Origin: Nocardia thailandica NBRC 100428
GTDB taxonomy: Bacteria; Actinomycetota; Actinomycetes; Mycobacteriales; Mycobacteriaceae
Length of the DNA: 33,538 bases
NCBI RefSeq assembly: GCF_000308795.1
Contig: NZ_BAGK01000172.1
Coordinates: forward strand, 1 to 33,538
Reading direction: 5' to 3'
In this document: positions 20,506 through 29,462 of the stretch, piece by piece
Layout: each line of letters starts with the position of its first letter
Position numbering within the stretch: position 1 is the stretch's first letter
Translations under genes and position numbers: made by a program
Notes under the pieces: generated by a model
Told to the model about the DNA's origin: nothing
What the model saw: the letters and a program-made list of their open reading frames with translations, nothing else
Database searches by the model: none

Positions 20506-22110
20506 TCAGCCGAGCAGCGCGTCGACGAACGCGCCGGGTTCGAAGGGCGCCAGGTGGTCGGCTCCCTCGCCGAGACCGACCAGTTTGACCGGCACGCCCA
20601 GCTCGTGCTGGACCTGGAAGACGATGCCGCCCTTGGCGGTCCCGTCGAGCTTGGTGAGCACCACGCCGGTGATGTCGACGACGTCGGCGAAGACCCGCGC
20701 CTGCATCAGGCCGTTCTGGCCGACGGTGGCGTCGAGCACCAGCAGCACCTCGTCGACGGCGGCCTTCTTCTCCACCACGCGCTTGACCTTGCCCAGCTCG
20801 TCCATCAGGCCGGTCTTGGTGTGCAGGCGGCCCGCGGTGTCGACGAGCACGGCGTCGACGCCGTTGTCGATGCCCGCGCTGACCGCGTCGAAGGCGACGG
20901 CGGCCGGGTCGGCGCCCTCCTTGCCGCGCACGGTCTCCGCGCCGACCCGCTCGCCCCAGGTCTGCAGCTGGTCGGCGGCGGCGGCGCGGAAGGTGTCGGC
21001 GGCGCCGAGCAGCACCCGGCGGCCGTCGGCGACCAGCACGCGGGCGAGCTTGCCCGTCGTGGTGGTCTTGCCGGTGCCGTTGACGCCGACCACCAGCAGG
21101 ATCGCCGGGTGGTCGTCGTGCGGCAGGGCGCGGATGGAGCGGTCGAGTTCGGGGCGCAGCGCCTCGACGAGCACGTCGCGCAGGACCTGGCGGGCGTCGT
21201 CGGCCGTGCGCACGCTGCGCACCGCCATCTCCTCGCGCAGGCGCTCGACGATCTTGCCGGTGCTCGCGGTGCCGATGTCGGCCAGGACGAGGGTGTCCTC
21301 GATCTCCTCCCACGAGTCCTCGTCCAGGTCGCCGCCGCCGAGCAGGCCGAGCAGGCTCTTGCCGACCGCGTTCTGCGAGCGGGACAGGCGGCCGCGCAGG
21401 CGCTCGAGGCGGCCCGCCGTCGGCTCGATCTCCTCGACCGGGGCGGTCGCGGCGGCCGGGGCCGATCCGGTGACCGCGGCCTGCGGGGGCGCGCCGGTCA
21501 CGGGCGCGGTGGCCGGGGTGTCGGCGGGGGCGGGCGCGGTGGTCTGGGCGGGCGCGGAGCCGGTGACGGGCGCCGTCTCCGGCGCGGGCGCGGTCTCGGG
21601 CGCGGCGGTGTCGAGTTCGGTGGTCACGCCCTCGGCGGGTGCCGAGCCGGTCGTCGTGTCCGGGAGGTCGGGCGTGCCGGTGACGGGGGCGGTCGTCGGC
21701 TGATCGGCGGGGGCGGCCGGGGCGGGGGCGGAGCCGGTGGCCGGGGCGGTGGGTTCGGTGGTGACGTCCTGCTCGGGTAGGGGGACGTCGTGGATCGTGC
21801 GGCGGCCGGAGTCGCGCGGGATCGCCGCGTCGTCGCCGACGTGCGGTTGCCCGTCGGTGTCGGTGCGTTCCGGCGGCAGCGGGACCGGTTCGGGTTTCGG
21901 CTTCGGCAGCGTGGCCGGGCCGGCACCGCCCTGGCTGAAGCTGAAGCCGCCCGAGGCGGTGTAGCCGCCGGACCGGTCGGTCAGCTCCTTCTCCGCGGGC
22001 GGGGGCGTCAGGGATATCCGGCGCCGCTTGTACAGGACGAAACCCGCGACCAGCGCCACCAGGACGGCGGCGGCGATCACGGCGATCAGGATCCACGCTT
22101 GCGAACTCAC
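20506..22110 (-). CDS. ftsY: SRP receptor FtsY
   Basis: 534 aa from GTG 22110. An N-terminal membrane helix (about 5-27, followed by YKRRR) anchors the protein. A low-complexity Ala/Pro/Thr linker (about 118-222) repeats APVTGSAPA-like units. The N domain starts at about 233 (GRLERLRGRLSRSQN) and the G domain has GVNGTGKT (342-349), DTFRAAA, DTAGR (424-428) and TKLDGTAKGG (486-495). It docks Ffh-ribosome complexes at the membrane. TAGACT ends 7 nt before the GTG, suggesting a leaderless mRNA. Smc lies upstream, separated by four inserted genes. Confidence 0.96.
   Translation of the reverse strand: MSSQAWILIAVIAAAVLVALVAGFVLYKRRRISLTPPPAEKELTDRSGGYTASGGFSFSQGGAGPATLPKPKPEPVPLPPERTDTDGQPHVGDDAAIPRDSGRRTIHDVPLPEQDVTTEPTAPATGSAPAPAAPADQPTTAPVTGTPDLPDTTTGSAPAEGVTTELDTAAPETAPAPETAPVTGSAPAQTTAPAPADTPATAPVTGAPPQAAVTGSAPAAATAPVEEIEPTAGRLERLRGRLSRSQNAVGKSLLGLLGGGDLDEDSWEEIEDTLVLADIGTASTGKIVERLREEMAVRSVRTADDARQVLRDVLVEALRPELDRSIRALPHDDHPAILLVVGVNGTGKTTTTGKLARVLVADGRRVLLGAADTFRAAAADQLQTWGERVGAETVRGKEGADPAAVAFDAVSAGIDNGVDAVLVDTAGRLHTKTGLMDELGKVKRVVEKKAAVDEVLLVLDATVGQNGLMQARVFADVVDITGVVLTKLDGTAKGGIVFQVQHELGVPVKLVGLGEGADHLAPFEPGAFVDALLG
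21445..21759 (-). repeat. Degenerate APVTGSAPA-type repeat in the FtsY linker
   Basis: Within FtsY residues 118-222, units such as ATGSAPA, APVTGTP, TTGSAPA, APVTGSAPA, APVTGAP and AVTGSAPA recur. The DNA is a correspondingly repetitive tract, so length may vary between strains. Confidence 0.6.
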
Positions 22111-22117
22111 GCACGCG

Positions 22118-22123
22118 AGTCTA
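22118..22123 (-). promoter_or_regulatory. Predicted -10 hexamer of ftsY (leaderless)
   Basis: Minus-strand TAGACT is followed by 7 nt (CGCGTGC) and the GTG at 22110. No Shine-Dalgarno is seen. Confidence 0.5.
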
Positions 22124-22259
22124 TTCGGGGAGCGGGCCCGGTATTCTGCCGCGCCGTCGGGCGGCGTGTTCGCAGGTCCAAAGGTGTTGGGGGCGCGGGA
22201 TTGTCGCTCGGCGCGCCGGGAATCCGCGACATCCTGCGGAACTTCTGGCCGATGACCCA

Positions 22260-22265
22260 TAGGAT
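22260..22265 (+). promoter_or_regulatory. Predicted -10 hexamer of the DUF2237 gene (leaderless)
   Basis: TAGGAT is followed by 7 nt (CGGCGGC) and the GTG at 22273. Confidence 0.45.
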
Positions 22266-22272
22266 CGGCGGC

Positions 22273-22662
22273 GTGACCGATCGAAACGTGCTTGGGGGGC
22301 CGCTGGAAGAGTGCGGCACCGATCCTCTCACCGGGTTCTACCGGGACGGGTGCTGCAGTACCGGACCGGAGGATCTCGGCAGTCACACCGTGTGCACTGT
22401 CGTGACCGCCGAGTTCCTGGAGCATCAGGCCTCGATCGGCAACGACCTCAGTACCCCGCGACCGGAGAACAACTTCCCCGGCCTGCAACCGGGTGATCGC
22501 TGGTGTGTGGTGGCGGTGCGGTGGCTGCACGCCCACGAGGACGGCGTCGCCGCCCCCGTGGTGCTGGCCGCCACCCACGAGAACGCGCTCGAGGTGATCT
22601 CGATGGACGTACTCCGCAAGTACGCCGTCGACGTCCCCGACGATGTGAGCGATCTGCTCTGA
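22273..22662 (+). CDS. DUF2237 family protein
   Basis: 129 aa. The family core NVLGGPLEECGTDPLTGFYRDGCC begins at residue 5, followed by LSTPRPENNFPGLQPGDRWCVVAVRW and a C-terminal HENALEVISMDVLRKYA. Several conserved Cys (ECGTD, GCCSTG, RWCV) and acidic residues are present; function of the family is unknown. GTG 22273 is chosen over ATG 22252 because relatives begin close to RNVLGG and because TAGGAT lies 7 nt upstream, inside the longer reading. It is divergent from ftsY and convergent with the phosphatase gene, 21 nt away. Confidence 0.9.
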   Translation: MTDRNVLGGPLEECGTDPLTGFYRDGCCSTGPEDLGSHTVCTVVTAEFLEHQASIGNDLSTPRPENNFPGLQPGDRWCVVAVRWLHAHEDGVAAPVVLAATHENALEVISMDVLRKYAVDVPDDVSDLL

Positions 22663-22683
22663 CACCGGCCGGGGCGGCGGGCC

Positions 22684-23325
22684 TCAGTTCAGCGCGCCGT
22701 CGTAGTCGGGCAGTTTGAAGGTCCGCTCGGCGTGGCCGCCGGCCAGGTCCGAGGCGCTGTTGCCGATGTTGGCGACGATCGTGTACCCCTGCCGCTCGAT
22801 ATCGATGCGGCTGGCGGTCTTGTACTCCTGCAGCCCGGCCGCGCCCGCGGACAGGGTGGTGATCGGGCTGCCGTAGAGCCCGTCGACGGGATATCCGGCG
22901 GCTTCGAGGTCGACGCGTGTGTAGGGCCCGGCCAGGGCGGGCCGGCCGGTCACGAAGATCAGTGCCGCGCCGTTCTCCTTCGCCCACCGCGCCAGCGCCA
23001 GCACGGGCGGGATCGCCGGCTGCAGCAGGCCGGGATGGTAGGTGGTCTCGAGGGTGGTGTTGTCGATGTCGAAGACGATGGCCGGGCGGGTGGCGGTGGG
23101 GAGCCTGCCCGCGAGGTAGGTGCCCGCTTCCGCGGTCACCGCGGTGACGTCGGCGATCCACTGCTGATAGCTCGGCTTCGCGCCGCCGTTGCCCGACAGC
23201 GAGGACGACCCGCCGCTCGAGCCGCCGCCGGACAGCGAGGAGGAGCCGGTGTCCGCCGCGGCGGCGGGCGCGACGCTCGCGAGCAGGGCGGCCGCGCCCA
23301 GCGCCAGAACTGAAACACGTTTCAT
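22684..23325 (-). CDS. Secreted HAD-superfamily acid phosphatase
   Basis: 213 aa. A signal peptide (1 to about 24: MKRVSVLALGAAALLASVAPAAAA) lacks a lipobox cysteine, so the product is probably secreted. A Ser/Gly linker (about 25-49) contains SSSLSG twice. The class B-type HAD domain has nucleophile motif FDIDNTTLET (Asp86, Asp88), motif II VTGRPA (Thr126) and motif IV NIGNSASDLAGG. Expected role is hydrolysis of phosphomonoesters outside the cell; substrate is unknown. It converges with the DUF2237 gene. TetR lies upstream on the same strand, ending 64 nt before it. Confidence 0.9.
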   Translation of the reverse strand: MKRVSVLALGAAALLASVAPAAAADTGSSSLSGGGSSGGSSSLSGNGGAKPSYQQWIADVTAVTAEAGTYLAGRLPTATRPAIVFDIDNTTLETTYHPGLLQPAIPPVLALARWAKENGAALIFVTGRPALAGPYTRVDLEAAGYPVDGLYGSPITTLSAGAAGLQEYKTASRIDIERQGYTIVANIGNSASDLAGGHAERTFKLPDYDGALN

Positions 23326-23389
23326 GCTCGGTCACGGTAGCAACGTGTCCCGCGCGCCACCGGCGTTTCCGCACGGAAGCGGCGCGCGG

Positions 23390-24139
23390 TCACCCGCGCG
23401 CGCCGGTGGCGGCCAGCCGCCGCCGGTGCGCCTTCTGCCGGCAGGCCGGCGAGCAGTACCGGGCGGGCCGACCCGCGCCGCGGCGGGCAACGGGCGCCGC
23501 GCACACCGGGCACGGGGCCGTTCCGTCACGCGTTTCATCACGATTCGCGGCGACCGCCGGACCGGATTCCGTCACGCCCGCCCGCTCGGCCCGCAGGGCG
23601 TCGAGCACCAGCGCCGCGGCGGGCAGCAGCCGCCCGCTCCCCCGCGCCCGCCGCTGGATGGTGACGCAGCCGCCGAACAGGTCGAGCACGTCGGCCAGGG
23701 TCACGTCGGCGCGCACGGCGCCCTGACGCTGCGCGGCGGCGAGCAGCCCGCCCAGCGCGTCGTGGAAGCGGGCGCCCGCGCCGCGCAGCAGGGCGCGCGG
23801 CCACCCGTCGTCGGACTGCACGAAATCGCAGACGTCCTGGTTGACCGGCGCCGACACCACGATCTCCGTGCACAGCGCGAAGAAGGCCGCGCCGGGATCG
23901 GCGGTGTCGCGGTAGCGCGCGGCCAGGGCGGCGAGGTGGTCGACGCGCTGCTGCATGACGGCCTCGAGGAGATCGGTCTTGGTCGGGAAGTGCCGGTAGA
24001 CCGTCCCCGCGCCGACCCCGGCCCGCCGGGCCACCTCGGCCAGGGACACCGACGTGCCGTGTTCGGCCATCGCGGCCCGCGCGGCCGCGAGCACCAGCGT
24101 CCTGTTGCGCCGCGCGTCCGCCCGTGTGCCGTGGTCCAT
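23390..24139 (-). CDS. TetR-family regulator with C-terminal zinc-finger-like tail
   Basis: 249 aa from ATG 24139 (AGGGG 9 nt upstream). The N-terminal TetR helix-turn-helix lies at about 15-58 (SLAEVARRAGVGAGTVYRHFPTKTDLLEAV), then the helical ligand-binding domain to about 190. The unusual part is the C-terminus: C210-x2-C213-x15-C229-x3-C233 followed by the basic RQKAHRRRL, which looks like a small zinc-binding, nucleic-acid-contacting element. It is divergent from an NmrA-like oxidoreductase across 114 bp, with a perfect palindrome in between, so that gene is the probable target. Confidence 0.9.
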   Translation of the reverse strand: MDHGTRADARRNRTLVLAAARAAMAEHGTSVSLAEVARRAGVGAGTVYRHFPTKTDLLEAVMQQRVDHLAALAARYRDTADPGAAFFALCTEIVVSAPVNQDVCDFVQSDDGWPRALLRGAGARFHDALGGLLAAAQRQGAVRADVTLADVLDLFGGCVTIQRRARGSGRLLPAAALVLDALRAERAGVTESGPAVAANRDETRDGTAPCPVCAAPVARRGAGRPARYCSPACRQKAHRRRLAATGARG

Positions 24140-24186
24140 TTCGTCACGCCCCTGTCTTCCCGGCCCTGGATGGGTTGTCCCGCAGC

Positions 24187-24207
24187 GCCGTACCGTCGGC
24201 CGTACCG
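24187..24207. repeat. Direct repeat GCCGTACCG in the tetR/NmrA intergenic region
   Basis: GCCGTACCG occurs at 24187-24195 and again at 24199-24207, offset by 12 bp, next to the palindrome at 24206-24221. Confidence 0.4.
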
Positions 24208-24221
24208 GGTCGTCCGACCCG
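24206..24221. promoter_or_regulatory. Palindromic operator candidate for the TetR regulator
   Basis: CGGGTCG-TC-CGACCCG is a perfect 7+7 bp inverted repeat between the divergent starts at 24139 and 24254. Size and position fit a TetR operator; binding is inference. Confidence 0.5.
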
Positions 24222-24253
24222 ATTACATCATCCACGAAACGGAGAACCCGGCC

Positions 24254-25156
24254 ATGTCGAATCGACCGATCCTCGTCACCGGCGCCACGGGCAAGCAGGG
24301 CGGAGCCACCGCGCGTCGGCTGCTCGCCGACGGCGTGCCGGTGCGCGCGCTGGTCCGCGATCCGGACGCCCCGGCGGCGGCCGCGCTGGCCGCGGCAGGC
24401 GCCGAACTCGTCCGCGGCGACCTCGACGAGCCCGGCAGCCTGGACGCGGCCGCCGCGGGCGCCCGCGCGCTGTTCCTGATCCCGCCGGTGGACTACGGTG
24501 CGGCGGGCTGGGATCACCGGCTCGAAGGCGACCGGGGCGTGCGCGCCGTCGACGCGGCGCGCCGGGCGAACCTGGACCAGATCGTCTTCACCGGCGTCGC
24601 CACACTGGGCCCGGCGCACAGCTGGGGGCAGGAGGGCAAACAGCGGATCGAGGCGGCGGTGGCGGCGTCCGGCCTGCGCTACACCCTCCTGCGCCCGGTG
24701 CGCTTCATGGAGAACTACCTGTTGCGCACCAGCCCGGTCGACGGGCTGCACGACGGCGAGCACCGGCACATGTTCCCCGCCGACCGCCCGGTCCAGATGA
24801 TCGCGGTGGACGACATCGCCGTGTTCGCCGCGCTGGCCTTCGCCGATCCCGACCGCTTCCACGGCCGCGTCCTCGAGCTGGCGGGCGACGCGCTGACCCC
24901 GGTCGCGGCGGCCGCGCTGATCGCCGCGCACACCGGGACGCCGGTGCGCTATCGGGAACTGGACGAGCGCGAGGCCGCCGCGCTCGGCGAGCACCTGGTC
25001 TCGGTGTGGCACCTGATGCGCTCGGGCCCGGGCTGGCACGCCGACCTCGAGGCCCTGCGCGTGATCCACCCCGGCCTGCGGTCCCTCGACACGTGGCTGG
25101 CCACCGGGGGCGCCGCGCCGATCGCCGCCCGCCTGGCCGAGAGCGCGACCGTCTAG
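24254..25156 (+). CDS. NmrA-like/SDR family NAD(P)-binding protein
   Basis: 300 aa atypical short-chain dehydrogenase. The dinucleotide-binding GATGKQGG (about 10-17) follows the first strand, with [14 protein letters not shown] and VRGDLDE after it. VFTGVATLG and [10 protein letters not shown] are typical of the NmrA/HSCARG branch, which often acts as a redox sensor or a quinone or isoflavone reductase. A YxxxK pair is not evident. ATG 24254 has GGAG 9 nt upstream. It is divergent from tetR. Its TAG stop shares bases with the smc stop on the other strand. Confidence 0.9.
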   Translation: MSNRPILVTGATGKQGGATARRLLADGVPVRALVRDPDAPAAAALAAAGAELVRGDLDEPGSLDAAAAGARALFLIPPVDYGAAGWDHRLEGDRGVRAVDAARRANLDQIVFTGVATLGPAHSWGQEGKQRIEAAVAASGLRYTLLRPVRFMENYLLRTSPVDGLHDGEHRHMFPADRPVQMIAVDDIAVFAALAFADPDRFHGRVLELAGDALTPVAAAALIAAHTGTPVRYRELDEREAAALGEHLVSVWHLMRSGPGWHADLEALRVIHPGLRSLDTWLATGGAAPIAARLAESATV

Positions 25157-28100
25157 GCGGGCGCCGGGGCCACGTTCTCCCCGCGCAACCGCTGCGAGAT
25201 CACCTGCGTGATGCCGTCGCCGCGCATGCTGACGCCGTAGAGCGCGTCGGCGATCTCCATGGTCGGCTTCTGGTGGGTGATGACGATGAGCTGGCTCTTC
25301 TCCCGCAGCTGCTCGAACAGCCCGATGAGGCGGCGCAGGTTGGTGTCGTCGAGCGCGGCCTCGACCTCGTCCATCACGTAGAACGGCGAGGGCCGGGCGC
25401 GGAAGATGCTGACCAGCAGCGCGACCGCGGTCAGGGACTTCTCGCCGCCGGAGAGCAGCGACAGCCGCTTGACCTTCTTGCCCGGCGGGCGGGCCTCGAC
25501 CTCGATGCCGGTGGTGAGCATGTCCGACGGGTCGGTCAGCACCAGCCTGCCCTCGCCGCCGGGGAACAGCTTGCCGAAGACCTGCACGAATTCGCGCTCG
25601 ACGTCGGCGTAGGCCTCGGTGAAGACCTGCAGGATGCGCGCGTCGACCTCGGCGACGACGTCGAGCAGGTCCTTGCGGGCGGCCTTGACGTCCTCGAGCT
25701 GGGTGGCCAGGAAGGTGTAGCGCTCCTCGAGCGCGGCGAACTCCTCCAGGGCGAGGGGATTGACCTTGCCGAGGGTGGCGAGGTCCTTCTCGGCGCGTTT
25801 GGCCCGGCGCTCCTGGGTGGCCCGGTCGTACGGCATGGGCTGGGGCGCGGTCACCTGCTCGCCGCGCTCGCGGGCCGCCTCGTACTCCTGCAGCTCCAGC
25901 GCCGAGGGCGGCAGCGGCACGTCGGGGCCGTACTCGGCGATCAGGTCGGGCAGCGCGATCCCGAACTGCTCGGCGATCGTGGCCTCGAGCTGTTCGATGC
26001 GCAGCGCGGCCTGGGCCTTGGCGACCTCGTCGCGGTGCACCGCGTCGGTGAGCTGGGCCAGCTGGGTGCCCAGGGCGCGGACCCGTTCCCGGACCTGGTC
26101 GAGCTGGGCGGCGCACTCGCCGCGGCGGCGCACGAGCTCGTCGCGGCGGGCCGCCGCCCGGGTGACGACGTGGTCGAGCTCGCCGGCGACCCGCGCGCCG
26201 GATTCGGCGACGGCCGCCGCGACGGCGGCGGCGCGACGGCGCGCGGCCTGGGCGCGTTCGGCGCGGGCCCGGGCCTCGCGCTCGGCGCGGGCCGCGCGGC
26301 GCAGCCCCTCGGCCTTGCCGCGCACCGATTCCGCGCGTTCCTCGGCGGTGCGCACGGCCAGCCGGGCCTCGACCTCCATGGTGCGGGCCTCGGCGAGCGC
26401 GGCGGCGGCCTCCTCGCGTTCGCGGCTCGCGGCCTCGGTGCCCGCGGCGCCGTACCCGTCGTCGTCGCCGTCGTGTTCGCTCTCGGCGTGGCGCAGCCGG
26501 TCCTCGAGGTCGGCGAGGTCGGCCAGCGCCTGTTCGCGGGTGGTCTCGGCCTCGGCGCGGGCGGCGGTGAGGCGCTCGCTCTCGGTCTGGGCGGCGCGCG
26601 CGGCCTGGCCGAGGCGGGCCAGCCGGTCGTAGATGGCCAGCAGCGCCTGGTCGGATTCGTGCAGGGCCAGCAGCGCGTGGTCGACGGCGTCCTTGCGGTC
26701 GGCCTGCTCCTCCAGCGCGCCGGCCAGCGCGGCCTCGAGGCTCTCGGCGCGGCGCGCGGCCTCGGCCAGATCGGTGCTCGCGGCGTCGATCTCGGCCTGG
26801 ATCTCGAGTTGGCTCGGCACCCGGTCCGAGCCGCCGAGCACCCAGCCCGCGCCGGCCAGGTCGCCCTCGCGGGTGACCACGCGCAGTTCGGGGCGGCGGG
26901 CCGAGAGTTCCTGGGCGGCGGCCAGATCGGCGACGACGGCGACCCCGCCGGTGACCGCGCGCACGGCGGCGGCGATCCGCTCGTCGCAGTCGAGCACCTC
27001 GTGCAGCCACCGCGCGCCGTCGGGCAGCGCGTCGGCGGGGGCGGGCCCGCCCGCGGCGGTGGCGAAGACCAGGGCGGCCCGGCCGCCGTCGCCGTCGCGC
27101 AGGGCACGGACCGCCTCGCGGGCGACCGTGGCGTCGGCGGCGGTGACCGCGTCGGCCAGCGGGCCGAGGGTGGCCGCGACCGCCGCCTCGAAACCGGGGT
27201 GCACGCGCAGCAGGCCCGACAGCGGCCCGCCGAGCCCGCTCACCGCCCGCTCGGCCAGCCACGCCGCGCCGTCCCGGCGGACCAGGTTCATCCCCAGTGC
27301 CTCGATGCGCGCGCCGAGGGAGGCGACCCGCTTGCTCGCCTCGCGGTCCTGTTCGCGCAGTTCGGTGACGCGCTCGTCGGCCAGCGCCAGGGCCGCCACG
27401 GCGTGCTCGTGCGCGGCGTCGAGGCCCTTCTCGCCCGCGTCTAGGTCGCCGAGTTCCTCCTGCACGGTGTCGTATTCGGCCTGGGCGGCCTCGCCGCGGT
27501 GCCGCGCCTCGGCGATGGCGACCGACAGGCGCGCGATCTCGGCATCGACGGACTGGGCGCGGGTGCGCAGGGTGTCGACCTTGCCGGAGAGGCGCGCCAG
27601 GCCCTCCCTGCGGTCGGCGATGGCCCGCACGGCGGCCAGGTGGGCCTGCTCGGCGGCCTTGGCCGCGTACTCGCGTTCGGCGAGGGCGTCGCGGGCGGCC
27701 TCCAGTGTCTCGGCCGCCATCTCCACGGCCTCGCGGAGCTCGGCTTCCTCGGCCTCGATGCGGTCGGCCTCGGCCTCGAGCTGGTCGGGATCGCGGCCGG
27801 TGCCGACGGGCGTCTCGGTGTCGAGGTGGCGGGCGCGGTCGCCCGCGATGCGGATGGTCGCGTTGACCCGCTCGGCCAGGGCGGAGAGCTGGAACCAGGT
27901 CTGGGCGGCGGCGTCGGCGGCCGGGTTGAGCCGCGAGAGCTGGAACTCCTGCTGGGCGAGGACGGCGTTGGCCGCGTCGAGCTCGCCCTGCACGGTGATC
28001 TGCTGTTCGCGGGCGTAGGCCTCCTTGCTCAGCTGGGACTCGAGGTCGGTGCGCCGGGAGACCAGGTCGTCGGCGGCCAGCCGCAGCCGCGCGTCGCGCA

Positions 28101-28764
28101 GGTCCGCCTGGACGGTGGCCGCGCGCCGGGCGACCTCGGCCTGGCGGCCGAGCGGCTTGAGCTGGCGGCGCAGTTCGGTGGTGAGGTCGGTGAGCCGGGC
28201 CAGGTTGGCCTGCATGGCGTCCAGCTTGCGGACGGCCTTCTCCTTGCGCCTGCGGTGCTTGAGCACCCCGGCGGCCTCCTCGACGAACGCGCGCCGGTCC
28301 TCGGGGCGGGACTCGAGGATGGCCGAGAGCCTGCCCTGGCCGACGATGACGTGCATCTCGCGGCCGATACCGGAGTCCGACAGCAGTTCCTGGACGTCCA
28401 TGAGCCGGCACGAGCTGCCGTTGATCTCGTATTCGCCCGCGCCGTCGCGGAACATGCGCCGGGTGATGGAGACCTCGGAGTACTCGATGGGCAGCGCGCC
28501 GTCGGAGTTGTCGATGGTGAGGGTGACCTCGGCGCGGCCCAGCGGGGCACGGCCCGCGGTCCCGGCGAAGATGACGTCCTGCATCTTGCCGCCGCGCAGC
28601 GCCTTGGCGCCCTGCTCGCCCATGACCCAGGTCAGCGCGTCGACGACGTTGGACTTGCCCGATCCGTTGGGGCCGACGACGCAGGTGATGCCGGGTTCGA
28701 AACGCAGGGTCGTCGCGGACGCGAAGGACTTGAAGCCCTTGAGCGTCAGGCTCTTGAGATGCAA
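25153..28764 (-). CDS. smc: Chromosome segregation protein SMC
   Basis: 1203 aa from TTG 28764. The ABC head has Walker [10 protein letters not shown] (about 31-39), then Q-loop-type and RRMFRDG segments. A long coiled coil is broken by the hinge (about 500-650, [22 protein letters not shown]), a second coiled coil follows, and the C-terminal head has signature [14 protein letters not shown] and Walker [17 protein letters not shown]. The TTG start aligns with mycobacterial [14 protein letters not shown] and has GGAAGGG (28773-28779) 8 nt upstream. SMC with ScpA/B organises origins and sister chromosomes. Its stop overlaps that of the convergent NmrA gene. Confidence 0.97.
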   Translation of the reverse strand: MHLKSLTLKGFKSFASATTLRFEPGITCVVGPNGSGKSNVVDALTWVMGEQGAKALRGGKMQDVIFAGTAGRAPLGRAEVTLTIDNSDGALPIEYSEVSITRRMFRDGAGEYEINGSSCRLMDVQELLSDSGIGREMHVIVGQGRLSAILESRPEDRRAFVEEAAGVLKHRRRKEKAVRKLDAMQANLARLTDLTTELRRQLKPLGRQAEVARRAATVQADLRDARLRLAADDLVSRRTDLESQLSKEAYAREQQITVQGELDAANAVLAQQEFQLSRLNPAADAAAQTWFQLSALAERVNATIRIAGDRARHLDTETPVGTGRDPDQLEAEADRIEAEEAELREAVEMAAETLEAARDALAEREYAAKAAEQAHLAAVRAIADRREGLARLSGKVDTLRTRAQSVDAEIARLSVAIAEARHRGEAAQAEYDTVQEELGDLDAGEKGLDAAHEHAVAALALADERVTELREQDREASKRVASLGARIEALGMNLVRRDGAAWLAERAVSGLGGPLSGLLRVHPGFEAAVAATLGPLADAVTAADATVAREAVRALRDGDGGRAALVFATAAGGPAPADALPDGARWLHEVLDCDERIAAAVRAVTGGVAVVADLAAAQELSARRPELRVVTREGDLAGAGWVLGGSDRVPSQLEIQAEIDAASTDLAEAARRAESLEAALAGALEEQADRKDAVDHALLALHESDQALLAIYDRLARLGQAARAAQTESERLTAARAEAETTREQALADLADLEDRLRHAESEHDGDDDGYGAAGTEAASREREEAAAALAEARTMEVEARLAVRTAEERAESVRGKAEGLRRAARAEREARARAERAQAARRRAAAVAAAVAESGARVAGELDHVVTRAAARRDELVRRRGECAAQLDQVRERVRALGTQLAQLTDAVHRDEVAKAQAALRIEQLEATIAEQFGIALPDLIAEYGPDVPLPPSALELQEYEAARERGEQVTAPQPMPYDRATQERRAKRAEKDLATLGKVNPLALEEFAALEERYTFLATQLEDVKAARKDLLDVVAEVDARILQVFTEAYADVEREFVQVFGKLFPGGEGRLVLTDPSDMLTTGIEVEARPPGKKVKRLSLLSGGEKSLTAVALLVSIFRARPSPFYVMDEVEAALDDTNLRRLIGLFEQLREKSQLIVITHQKPTMEIADALYGVSMRGDGITQVISQRLRGENVAPAPA

Positions 28765-28820
28765 ACCGGCAGCCCTTCCCGTGTGCTGTCCACTCGACGC
28801 CTGGCGTGCGGTGACCAGCA

Positions 28821-28826
28821 ATCCTA
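28821..28826 (-). promoter_or_regulatory. Predicted -10 hexamer of smc
   Basis: Minus-strand TAGGAT would start transcription about 50 nt before the TTG at 28764. It overlaps the first codon of a longer open reading to 28821, arguing against that start. Confidence 0.4.
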
Positions 28827-28924
28827 TCGGGAGGCGGGGACGTTCGGGGGGCGGGACGGGCCGACCGGCGGCGGATCAGGGCCGCGCGGGACCGTCGGGG
28901 CTGGTCGCGCCGGTGCGGCGGCGC

Positions 28925-29353
28925 TCAGCGGCCGCGGCGCCTGCCGCCGGATTCCCAGCCGCTGAACACGCGCAGCAACAGCACCGCACCCCACGGCCCG
29001 ATGACCCACATCGGCCAGAAGTAGGTGAGTTCGCCGGCGCTGAGCGACACCAGCGCCCAGATCGTCAGCACGATCACGGACACCCCGAGCCAGGACCCCG
29101 CCTCGATGCGCTGCCAGATCGGGACGCGTGACCCGGCGCGCGCGGGCGCGGCGGCCGGTTTCGCGGCGGCGATCTCGGGCAGGTCGGCCAGGACCAGGTC
29201 CAGCTGGTCGCGGGTGGTGGTGGCGTAGACCCGGGCGACCCGCTGGTCGTACTCGGCCAGGTCGAGCCTGCCTTCGGACAGGTGGGTGCCGAGGAGGGTG
29301 ACGACGGCGTTGCGCTCGGCGTCGGACGCCCGCGTGCCGGGAACGATGTCCAT
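28925..29353 (-). CDS. DUF1707 domain membrane protein
   Basis: 142 aa from ATG 29353. The N-terminal DUF1707 module (about 8-62) reads [52 protein letters not shown], the pattern that opens many actinobacterial membrane and SHOCT-like proteins. A Pro/Ala linker follows, then two membrane helices (about 88-106 and 112-130) and a short Arg-rich end. Function unknown; the module is often found in envelope or stress proteins. A perfect TTGACA (29384-29389, minus strand) begins 36 nt before the ATG, which fits leaderless transcription. It is divergent from mscR. Confidence 0.88.
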   Translation of the reverse strand: MDIVPGTRASDAERNAVVTLLGTHLSEGRLDLAEYDQRVARVYATTTRDQLDLVLADLPEIAAAKPAAAPARAGSRVPIWQRIEAGSWLGVSVIVLTIWALVSLSAGELTYFWPMWVIGPWGAVLLLRVFSGWESGGRRRGR

Positions 29354-29422
29354 GCTGTTCAGGGTCCACCCTCCACTGTGTAATGTCAAGCCCGCGGCGG
29401 GGACGCGGGCCACCCCTGCGAT

Positions 29423-29428
29423 TAGAGT
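29423..29428 (+). promoter_or_regulatory. Predicted -10 hexamer of mscR
   Basis: TAGAGT in ATTAGAGTGG; transcription would begin about 28 nt before the GTG at 29463. The Shine-Dalgarno AGGAGG (29453-29458) is only 4 nt from the GTG. Confidence 0.45.
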
Positions 29429-29462
29429 GGTGTCCGAACATCCGTACACCCCAGGAGGTCCC

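Larger units (their letters stand above)
22111..22272. promoter_or_regulatory. Divergent ftsY/DUF2237 promoter region
   Basis: A 162-bp region between two GTG starts on opposite strands, each with a TANNNT hexamer exactly 7 nt upstream. No further operator-like dyad was clear. Confidence 0.5.

Noticed and set aside
23390..28411. 1673-codon open frame on the minus strand containing TetR
   Set aside because: Only the last 249 codons (TetR) are real. The upstream part is an out-of-frame reading of smc and an antisense reading of the NmrA gene.
28866..28910. Imperfect hairpin after the DUF1707 gene
   Set aside because: Two 4-bp stems separated by a bulge; too weak to call in this composition.
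28765..28924. Possible acylphosphatase gene upstream of smc, as in M. tuberculosis
   Set aside because: The 160-bp gap is too short and has no frame with acylphosphatase motifs; the next gene is a DUF1707 protein.
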